DNA of 64,000 bases, taken from NCBI RefSeq assembly GCF_964355755.1, contig NC_092679.1, forward strand, positions 18,404,932-18,468,931, given 5' to 3'. The notes under the pieces were generated by a model that was not told the origin of the DNA, did no database searches, and saw only the letters and a program-made list of their open reading frames with translations. Made by a program: the position numbers and the translations under genes. This stretch comes from Antedon mediterranea. Lineage: Eukaryota > Echinodermata > Crinoidea > Comatulida > Antedonidae. Below, in pieces: positions 20,901 through 32,900 of this stretch (its first letter is position 1; the number at the start of each line of letters is the position of its first letter).

Positions 20901-23900
20901 TCTTCCTCAAAACAAAACAAAATGTAAAGCTAAAGATAGAAAACCAAGTACAAATTTCTATCCCTCTAGTAACTTTGGCTCCTCAATTTCTGTTATTAAC
21001 TTATTTGTACCTAAAAATAAGTTGGTATGTCCAGTTCGTCAACAGAACATGAAAACTAGTGTGGGCATTCCAACTTGCCCTAATATGGTATTAGACATTT
21101 TTATACCAATGCATAAATTAAAGTGCCCAATAAGGACTAACAAGACAGACGACACATTTGATGCTTCCAAAACTCATTCATGTCCAAACACTATGTTAGA
21201 ATTGTTCATGTCCGCAAATAAATTGATATGCAAAAATCTATTTTTTAAGGAACAAAGTCAAACCTATGGATCCACATCTTGTCCAAATTTTGTTTTTGAT
21301 TTGCTACTTCCACTATATAAAATGAAATGTGAAGCAAAGAAAAATATGAAACCTACAGAAGAATCACCATTTTGTACAAATGACGTATTAGAAATTTTAT
21401 TGCCTATGCAAAAATTGAAATGTAAAGTAGTTTCTCCTTTTTCTGGCAATCTTTCAACCAGTTGCCCAAATGAAGTTTTAGAAATCTTGCTTCCATCTCA
21501 CAAACAAAAATGTCTGATTGCATTTATTGACGTGATAAAAGAGAATAGTTGCCCGAATTTTGTTTTAATCATGTTCCTTCCTAATCATAAACTGAAATGC
21601 TTAATACCAAAAGCATCAGAACCAATTGAAGATGTAGACTGCCTCAATTACTTTCTTGAAATGTTTCTTCCATCCCATAAATTAAAATGTTCAATGAGAA
21701 ATTATTTGCCAGAGGTCTCTTGTCAAAATACTGTTCTAGATATGTTTCTTCCAATACACAAATTAAAATGCCTTAAAAAGGTATCTTTGTTAGGAAACTC
21801 TTGTCCAGACACTGTTCTCCAAATGTTTCTTCCATCATCTAAATTAGTTTCCATACCAACAGTAATGTCAAAGGTGGACTTGAACTATTGTCAAAACACT
21901 GTTCTCCAAATGTTTCTGCCTTCTCATAAATTAGTGTGTAAAACTCCACCCATCCAAGTTTCTCTTTGCAATGATGCAATTTTAGAGATATTCCTTCCAT
22001 TACACAAACAAAAATGTTTAGTTAAACAATCTAATAAGCCTGTATACCAAAATGATAAATGTGTGAACTATATTTTGGCGTTACTTGTGCCTGAAAATAA
22101 ACAAGTCTGCAAGAACAAAGTAATGGCAGAAAATGAGAATCACTCAGATACAGATGAAATTTGTATGAACATCGTTTGGCTTTGGCAACAAATTGCAAAT
22201 TCTAAGCCGATGTGCAATGTAGTACATTCAGACATAGAAATGACAATGCCTGTAAAAAAGAAGACTGAAAATGCAACATCTGTTGCCTCCGCCGTAAAAA
22301 TAGACTTGGCTGATAAAGAGTTTATCAGCAAAGATCCCTCCGCAATGAAAATGGACTTATTAGATGCCTCCGCAGTACAAACAGAGCCTAAAGAAACTTC
22401 ACCTATTGACCAAAATATCTTACCAGTACATCCAAAGACATCAGCGACTAATGGCAAAGATCCCCCGACAATAAAAATAGACTTTGATGCTGGTAAAGAT
22501 TCCTCGGCAGTGCAGACAGAGGCTAAAGAAATATCAACTCCTGGTCAAGATAATCTAACAATACATCAAAAGAAACCAGAGTCTAAAGATCCAAAATCGG
22601 TAGGAAAAGTGAACTTGGATGTGTCAGCAGTAAAGGCAGAGCCTCAAGCAACATCTCTTGTTCAAGATATTGTACCAGTACATTCAAAGACTCCAGAATC
22701 AACCATGTCTAATAATGATGTCTCAGCAGTACCTTCAAAGACTATAGAAGTAGTGTCTGTTGATCAGGATGTCTCAAAACACCATCTAGTAACTGTGGAA
22801 GAAACATCTAACAATCAGGATGGCAAATTAGTTAGTCCAAAGAAAGATAAAAGAACATCCTCTGCTCCATCAGTAAATTCAGAAAGGCGGAAAAAATCTG
22901 TTTGGAAAACCCACGATATCTGTTTAAATACATTTTTAAATATGCTGGATCTAAACCCATATTGTATAGAAACCTTGGAAACTAAACCTTCCAGAAATCA
23001 GATTATGCCACCAACATTTGATGATCTAGATCTTGACAACATGAAGGTATATATTTCTGATCAGTTCAATGATACTGATGTCAATCATCATGAGTTGGTA
23101 GTGACATCACACTATTCCATGCCACCTACATCAAATGCCCTTATTTGGCAATTTGAAAATCCCCAATGTTTACCAAAGAAAAAAATGCTGTACACAAATC
23201 ATAATGTAGTTGTCACTCCTTATATGGAAGACAGACTAAAGCCAAGACATCTCAAGGAACAAACTGCTGTTAAAAATGGTGAAGGAAAGAATGCTGATCG
23301 TGGTAGGAAAATAAACAAATTACAGCTTATTCTACATCACTTTTACATCCCTCTCCATTCCACCATCCAATTTCTTATTTGTTACCCAGCCTCCCTTATC
23401 TGCCTTCCATCTCTCTACCTACAGTACTCACTTGAAAGCATGGTTGTCTATTTTGAACAACTTTTTTTACTTAACTGAAGAATTGCTTTTGTGGCATCAA
23501 TCTTATTTCTGCACTTATAAAATTAAATTTTTAATCTCCCTTGTTTTAGATTGTTTGTAGGACTTTGCAGTGCCTTCTCTCTCATTAAATGCTTTTTTTT
23601 TATTCCAGACAGTTTTACAGCTTTTGCACATATTTTGTGTTTCTAACTTTTTGCCATTTGAAGTTCTAGATCTGTGGTGGTGGTGGATTTAGTATGAAAG
23701 CAAAGCTTGGTTTAAACTATTACTTTACTTGGCCATAGTACTCTCAAACAGGTTCAAAGAGTACCTGGACAATGCATGCTTTTAAACTTGTTCATAATTT
23801 CAATACTGTTGTAATGCTTTCTTTATTACAGGTGTTGTATACATTTCATTTTTCATTTGAAAATTGTTAATGAAATATTTAAATAAACATTTCATTGGAA

Positions 23901-26900
23901 CATTTTGTAATGTTGTCTATTGAATTAATCAAACAATAGAGACTTTAGGAATGGTGACACATTTTACCCTTACCTCATATAACAAATAATTTCCAATGAG
24001 GTGTGTATTTAATGTAAATTTATCATTGTTTTGGGTTTGCCTTTGTTAATTGTGCATGTTTTTACAATAACTTCTTTATTATGCTCATAAAAATAGTATA
24101 ATAATTTTAGTTGAGTTATGTTGGTTTATTATTTCATGTTTACTATTTGAATTGATTCATAATTTAATTTTACATCTTTGTATTTGTGGGGTTTGATTGA
24201 TTTTTGTTGAATTGATTTTTTTTTGTTATCAAGAGATAAAATGTTTGATTGATGTAGAAATACGAATACATTTCTTAAAAAATGTAACTATAAATTTAAA
24301 ATGATTTTTTATACAAACAGTTGCATTAATACAGTAACCTAAAATGAGTCTTATTGTTTAAAAACAAAATAATAGAACTCATGTTATTGTGCTATTTTTG
24401 CATCAATTTTAACATTTTATATCTTTTCATAATTTGTTTTAAAGACATTTATTCGATTGCGGTTTGCATATTGTGCAGTCAATTACTTTTTTCATGGTGA
24501 TGGTGTTTTTTATTTATCTATTGTTTCGTGAACTATAGTATGCATTTGTTTCTCTGTAGACTCAGAAGGCCTAGCCAGTGAATCACACCCACTAGAGTCT
24601 GAAGCTGGAATGAAAGGACCACAAGATAAGGTAAGAGATGAGCAATTTGAAAACAATATTCACAAGGAACAGCATGAGGTACAAGGTGGAGCGCATGTTA
24701 CTTTGGGCCATTCAGAAGGTGGTAGTGATATTGGAAATTTACAACCAGGAATTGTTCAAGTAGAGTCTGGTGTACCACCAGCTCTTGATGAAAGTGTTGA
24801 TGATGTTGCAGGAAAGAAAGAAAATGTTGAACAAAATCCAGTTTATGTAAAAGAACAAGATAATGAATTTGTTGACAATAAAGATCAAGAGAGTGAAGAT
24901 AATGTTGAAATGAAAGATGTTATTAGTGATTTTAGAGAAGAAGAAGTTCTTGATGAACACAAAGAGGCAGAGAATATAGAAGATCCAGCAACTCATCTTC
25001 AAAATGAGGTTTATAGTGAAATTAATGAGAAAGATGGAATAGAACCTGTATCAATAACCTTAAATGATTCTGAGAATCTTTTACACAAAAATGATGATAA
25101 GGATGAAGAAGAAAATAAAAGTTGTGAAGAAGAAAGACGCATCAAAGAAAGAAGGGTTGAAGAAGAAAGGTTAGAAGAAGAAAAAAGAGGTGAAGAAGAA
25201 AGACGAGGAGAAGGAGAAGAAAAACAGGACAAAGACAGACTAGAAATAGAAAAACAGGAGCAAGATAGACTAGAAAGAGAAAGACAAGAGAAATTAAAAC
25301 GTGAAGAAGAAAGACAGAAGCAAGATAAACTAGAAAAAGAAAGACAAGAGCAATTAAGACTGGAAGAAGAAAAACAGAAGCAAGATAAACTAGAAAGTGA
25401 AAGACAAGAGCAATTAAAACGTGAAGAAAAAGAAAGACAGGAGCAATTAATACGTGAAGAAGAAGAAGAAAAACTGGAACAATTAAGACGTGAAGAAGAA
25501 GAAGAAGAAGAAAAACGGGAACAATTACGACGTGAAGAAGAAGAAAGACAGGAGCAATTAAGACGTGAAGAAGAAGAAGAAGAAAGACAAGAGCAATTAA
25601 GACATGAAGCAGAAGAAAGACAGAAGAAATTAAGACGTGAAGAAGAAAGGCTTCTAGAAGAACAAAGATTAGAAGAAGAAAAGAGAATCGAGGAAGCAAG
25701 AATTCTTGAAGAAGAAAGAAGACTTGAGGAGGAAGAGGAATGGTTAAAATCAATGATTGAATCAGTAGATGCAGAGGATGAAAAAAGACTAAATGAGGAA
25801 ATAGCTGAAGAAAATTGGCTAAATTCTATTGTAAGTGAAGGGAACCATGACGAAGATTACGAAGATGAGGAAGAACGGATAAATAAGGAAATGCTTGAAT
25901 ATGCTAAAGAAGAAGCTAGACAAAATGCTGAAGAGATTTTGAGAGAAATGAAAAATATGGAATTTATCAGTGAGTCTGACACAGATGAAGATGACTACAA
26001 CAAAAATGTTGGGGTTACTTCAAATGATCCTGAAGAAAATGAAAAATCAAAAGAAGACATTAGCAAAGAAAGCAGCCAGCCTGACAACAAGATGGAACAA
26101 GCTGCTAAACGTAGACTTGTCAAAAACCTGTTAAAACCAAAGAGACATAAACAAAGACGTAAAGATGATGTTCACAATGCTGGGGATGATGTCAACAATT
26201 CTTTGGAAAGTCAAGTGCACAGCACTGAACAAACAATACAGACTGAAGAGAGTGGTGAACAAAATAGTATGAAAAAAAATGATTTTCAGTTTGGTGTTGG
26301 CTTAAAACAAATACCAGAAGAACAAGAAAAAGAAAACCCAGAGATTGATTTAAGTACCCAACAACAAAAGCAGCAAAAACAAGAAACTGAAGAGAAAATA
26401 GATTTAGTTCCAGAATCCCTACCAGATAAAATTGGAGATATAAATACAAATCAGAAAAATCCTTCTGATTCTTCAAGTAACCAAAATCTTAATTTCGACA
26501 AAATTGAAAAAGAATTTATTGAGTTTAATGAAAGGAAAGACAATATAAAGGAAAAAAATTACATTCTTGAAGATAATGAAGATAAACCTTTGGAGTCTGA
26601 TAGTACAGATGATTTTTACTTTGACTCTGAACAAAAAGAAAATACAGCTGACCAACAAGGAAACTCTAAAAAAGATGTTGATTTGGAATCACATAATTTA
26701 GAAGAAAATCATGCTGAAGAAATTGTTGAAACAGAAGTCAATTTAGATAAAGGAGTAAAAACTAAAACAACTGAGATTTTGGAATCAGATGTTGAAGTTG
26801 AATCAGATGTTGATTTAGAATCAAATGTCGATTTGGAATCAAATGATGATTGGAAATCAGAGGGTGATGACATTGATATTGATAAAGAACCACAAAGTAA

Positions 26901-29900
26901 TTCCAAAGAAAATCATGTAAAAGAAATTGTTGAACCAGAAGATGATTTAGCTAAAGGAGTAAAAACTGAAACTGAAATTGTTGAGGAACCAGAAAGACAT
27001 TTCCAACAAGAGGATGTAAAGGAAGTTGAATCAGATTTGGTAAGTGAGGGTTTTGTAGAGGGCCTAAGCGATTCACAAGCTGTTGAAGATCAGGTAGAGC
27101 AAACTAAAAGAGATGAAGACATATATGTGGAACAAGAAGAAAATGAAGTAGATAATGACATGGAAAATGGCAACAGACAGAAAGAGCCAATTCAACCCAA
27201 TATATCAGCAATCCATAGTGTTCCCTTGGAAATCGAAAGAAACACAGCCTCTCCAAAAATACCCGAAGTTCATACTAATAGTGACCCGCTAGTAGTTGCT
27301 CGAGTTGGAGATGTGCTAAAACCAAATCAGAAGAATGTATTGCCAGATGCGACTCCACAGAGGTCATCTCATCAGGGTGATTCTCATGGTCACAGTGGTC
27401 AAGATCTGGAATCTGATACATATGTGGTTCACCGAAAAAGAACTCTTAAGGTGTAGTCTTGATCTCCTGTTCTTTTGGATGTTGCTCTGCCTGATTGCCA
27501 ACGTAATAGTCCTAATTGCTTTTAATCAAACTAACATCAAATATATAAAACAAAAGTCTGATCTGCAAAGAGTTTTAAGTCTGTCAAATGAAATAATTTG
27601 TAAATGATTCTCAGCGAACATTTTCATTTGGAATCTTAAATATTTGAAACATCGTTTCATGCTACTATTTTAGCTACCATTTATGATTTTGTAGCATCAT
27701 TTCACTATGCTACACTTTGTGAAAATGTTCCCTGATTATGTTAATTCTGCATGCATCTGACCATAAATTTAGTTTATGCAACTAAATTAAGGAATTTACC
27801 AAGCAACTAAATTGAATTGCAATAATTAATAATAAATTTGTATTATATGTATACAGTACCAAGCAAACTGTAAAAGCACCTGGCATGCATTACTAATCTA
27901 TTGTGGCATAATAATGGAAAATGGATGTTTTGTTTTTTATTTTGTGCATTTAGGTTACCACCATACTGGCTATGTTAAAATATAATATTGTACAATATAT
28001 AATGGTCAGTTAATATTGTTCTAATATTTTTTAATTTTCTCATTGGATTTATATATTAACTATCACTGTTATGTAATTTTAATCTTAACGACACTATTAT
28101 CTAAAGGCTCCTACCAATTCTGCGGTCAAGAAAATTCCAAACAAAAATGTTTTCAAAATTTTACATAGGCCTTTTTATTATTATTATAATGTCTATAATT
28201 GTATTTTAAATTAATTTAAATTTGTGCTTAATAATATTCTAAAAGAAATTGATAACATTAGTAATTTATGATATGCTGCAGTGACTGGTAGATATGATTT
28301 TAGATTAAATCTTTTGCATGTACCAATCCATTCAAATTATAATGTATTGTTGTAAAACAGCTGCACACTCCACATGCAATTAACCTGTTTGTACAGTATG
28401 CATGATTAATTAGTATTATGAATATGCATGAACTAAAGTACTTGAATTTAAGTTCTGCTCTGTCGATTTAGAGACTTTAGATTTCTTTAGTAGCATGTTC
28501 TTTAGTTTATTTTTATTTTACATTTTTAGCTGAGAAAAAAGTAACAAAATCAGATAACTAAAATTAGATAGATTTTTGACAACAAAATTAATTTTGCATC
28601 ATAAATGGAAAAGTACTCTAATAATTGCTAAGTATTATTAAGATTTTTTAGTTTTGTTAAACTTTTTTAATTGTCATCCGAAACTAATTATTCTATATTG
28701 CAGTTACTGCAGTAACTACATAATGATTTGCAAAAGAAGGTTAAAGAGTAAATAAACGTTGGACCTGGTTCCTTATTCTTTCCTTCATCATTGCATTCAT
28801 TTCTGCTTTATTTCTAGAAGTCAGTTGAGGAGAACCTAGAAGAAGAGGATGACAACAAACCTGTTGTAAATGATACAACGCTGTATGATGTTTGGTTAGA
28901 GTTGAAAGCTGGTATTCGTCCAGGTGTCCAGAGCTTAGTAGGTCAATTAAACCCTTTACTTGAGCAGGTAAAGTTCCACAATTTGTTCCTATAAGTATCA
29001 CATTGCACTATTGTTTGAAGTTTTAAGTAAAACCTTTTATAAAGGTTTTTTTTCAATTATGTAGTATTTTTTTAGCAGTGGCGTAACAGCTACTTCATGG
29101 ATGGATAAAAAATGTATATAATCTTTGTTATTTAGATGTTATTATTTTCTACATTTTATGATAATCCATTTTTGTTAATTTTTTGTCTTTCAGCTTCCAG
29201 ATGATATGCACAAACAGTTGATTTCACCTGACTTGTGGGGTTATCCATGGATTGCAATACTTTTTGCACAGTCATTTGTTGTATTTATGTTCATAATGTT
29301 GTATGGCTGTGTAAGTACAACTTTTATATGTTTATATTTACACAAACATTCTTGATGCAAAATAATTAACTGTAATCTAAGTTATACAATTTATTAACTT
29401 TGTTTCTTTTATAACACTATAGTGTCTTACTATAATTCACCAAATTTCTGAGTGTCTGTTCCAGCTTTATTCAAAGACTAGAGGTAGCAAACTTGGTGGG
29501 TGGGTGCAGCTCAGTATAAGAATAATCTGTAGATAGTTTGTTTGTCTGACCTTTATCCTTGCTCTTTATCTTTAATATTTATACTACTATGCATCCTAAT
29601 AGTTAATTCTTTTTTACTTCTCAGATGTGTAGATCAAGAGCATCTAGAAGTAAGTATCTTTGCTTAGAAGATTTGCTTTGTTTTAAAAAACTTTACCTAC
29701 AGTATGCCAATATTTTAGCCAGTATGTGGAATAATCAATGCAAATGTTATACTGGTTTAATTAAGACATTGATGGTTTCCATTGTTAATCAATTATTTTA
29801 TGTTTTATTTGTAGAGTTAAAGGTGTTACATGAGGCCGAGTTGTTAAACCAAGAAAATGCCAAAGAAAATTTATATGACGCTTATGAAAACATGGCTTCT

Positions 29901-32900
29901 GTGGTAAGTTTTGGTCTTGACATGACTGGGTAGCTATTTAGCATACACTCTTGCAGTGTAGATAGGCCTATACTGTCATTTTCCTCTATACCACATATAT
30001 ATTTTATTTATATTTATTTTTTTTGTAGGCTAAAGAGTACCATCAGAAGTTCAATGACTTAGAAGAAAAAAGTTTGGATTTTGATAATAAAATTAAAGAA
30101 GTTGAGGTTTGTACAAGTTCAATGTAACTGGTTTTTCATCTAATATTTCAAAGAATGAGCATTATAATATTGTAATGAATTCAAGTTGAAAAATAAATTT
30201 ATATATATTTGTTCATCATTTTATTTGCAGAATGAGAAATTGGAAGTGGAGTTAGAACTGAAAACTGTTCGTGAAGAACATTCAGATTTGTACAAGCAAC
30301 ATGAAGATACAGTAGAAGATTTACAACAGCACCAGCAACATATAGCAAAACTACAGAGCGATATTGATTCAGCTTCTAACTTAATTCAAGATCTTAAATC
30401 ATCAATTCAACAGGTAATTTACAACTACCTAGAAACAAGAGAATATAAATTAGCGGACTTTCAATTTGCAATAACCTAGGAACTTGTTACGTCATGTTAA
30501 TTCATTTTGCGCGTGCAGGGATATGGTGACATGCTCCTAGATTCTGTGATACATGTTTTGGCGAATTCTAGTTCCAGACAGTGTCAAAAAACAATAATTA
30601 CGTGCAAATCCTAATTGCCGTGGGTCCGTGGAGGACCTAATCTGAATTTCCTCAGTTTCCAGTTAAGCTTGAGGACAAATATAAATACCTTTACCTTAAT
30701 TGAAACACCCTAACATGCAGGTCCAACGTCCTAGGTCTTCTCAATTCTCAATTACTTCCACCTAACTAAAACCGTTAAATCTATTAAACCGTTAATACTA
30801 TTAAACCGTTATAACTATTAAACCGTTATAACTATTTAGCCGTTAAATCTATTAAACCGTTAAATCTATTAAACTGTTAAACACTATTAAACTATTAAAA
30901 GCTGTAAAAAATTATTAAACCGTTAAAAACTATTAAACCGTTAAAAACTATTAAACCTTAAAACTATTAAACCGTTAAAAATGATTAAACTGTTAAAAAC
31001 TACTAAACCGTTAAAAGCTATTAAACCGTTAAAAACTATTAAACCGTTTAAAACTATTAAACCATTTAAAACTATTAAACCGTTACACTATTAAACTATT
31101 AAAAGCCGTAAAAAATGATTAAACCGTTAAAAACTATTAAACCGTTAAAAACTATTAAACCGTTAAAAACTATTAAACCGTTAAAAACTATTAAACCGTT
31201 TAAAACTATTAAACCGTTAAATCTACTGGACCGTATAAGTCTATTAAACCGTTAAAAACTATTAAACCGTTTAAAACTATTAAACCATTTAAAACTATTA
31301 AACCGTTAAACACTATTAAACTATTAAAAGCCGTAAAAAATGATTAAACCGTTAAAAACTATTAAACCGTTAAAAACTATTAAACCGTTTAAAACTATTA
31401 AACCATTAAATCTACTGAACCGTATAAGTCTATTAAACCGTTAAAAACTATTAAACTATTATTTTTCTTGTGTATAGCTTGAAGATCAGCTAAAAAATAG
31501 TATAGAAAAAGGGGCTCAACTTGAGCTTGATTTGGGAACTGCTCAAGAACAAAATGAATTATTGGAAGAAACCAAACAGCAGGTATTTTGAAAGAAAATA
31601 TTTCTTTTTTTTTAATGTATCTTATTAAAATATTCTTTTATTTACTTACTTAATTTGATTTTATTATTTCGTAGTATGCACAGGACACGGATGGCTGGAA
31701 ACAAAGGTATGTATTTAAAATATATATATATATATCCAATCTGCAGACAGTACTGTTTCGATCTTATTAGATTTCGTCAGTGTAGCTCCGGTTTCAAAAT
31801 GAAATGTACCGCAGAACTGGCACAATATATAAGCTGAGCCAGGTGTGCGGGACATGGTACACAGATTTATAAACAGTGCACAAGCTCAACGAGCGATATA
31901 TATATATATTTTCCTAAATATTATAACTAAGTTGTATAAATTATTAGAGTATTAATAAAATTGAGAAATTTGAATACACTTTTTGTTTTCTTCTAAAAGA
32001 CATTCTGAAGTTCAAAATGAGATGGATAGGTTGATTGAGCAACAGACAGAATTTAAGGAAACTATCAAAGAAAAAGAAGATGAAAATGAGGTATTGTATA
32101 ATCGGAAATAGAATTGTATATGCCTACTTGAACAAAGCTCGAACCCCGACCTCCAGATAACTAACCTGCCATTCATACTGTCTACACTATCAAACTTGTT
32201 TGACAAAAAAAGTGTGATGTACCCAAATATTATAGTGATATTCCCAAGTATGGTAGTGATGACATCATCATGTCCATATTTGGGCACATCAACTTTTTTT
32301 GTCACATCAAGATTGATAGTGTAGACAGAACGTTAGTTTCAACGGTAAAATAGATTCCTGTATGCAAATACATAAACAAACAGATGTCTATTCTACTCTT
32401 TTTATTTATGCAAATAAATAAACAAACATAATAGAATAGACATCTGTATGCAAATTAATTGTGCATATAATTATGCATAAACAAAACAAGGTATAATCAG
32501 GAATAGAATAAAATCTAAATAGACTATTTAATATTGATTTGAAGACTTTTGAATAATTTAAAACACATTTTTGTTTGTATTTGTAGGTTTTGAAGGACTG
32601 TCTTGTTCAATTAAAAGGCCTTGAAGCTGATGAGGAAGATGGAACAGGTAGGAGAACCAGAGACAAATATATTAAATTATGTCTTGATTTCTGTCATGAT
32701 TTTGTGATTTGCGATAAGAGTTGATTCACAGCTTGTTCCCGCTGGTAAATGCTTTCTCTTGCATTTCAAATAACTAGTTATCTAGTAATAATCGCATATA
32801 TTCTAAAAATTAATTTCCAGAAGGCGATTTAGAAATGAAGATTCAACAGTTAATGGATGTTTCTAAGATCAATACTCGGTTGGCAGCGACAGAAGAAGAG

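Noticed and set aside
23303-23478. Exon 5 read-through adding 58 partly hydrophobic residues
   Set aside because: A phase-matched donor at 23303 joins exactly to exon 6; the extension is more likely intron, though a minor isoform cannot be excluded.
25142-25753. Hydrophobic 203-codon minus-strand ORF
   Set aside because: Antisense of GAA/AGA-rich exon 6; leucine and valine runs come from reversed glutamate and arginine codons.
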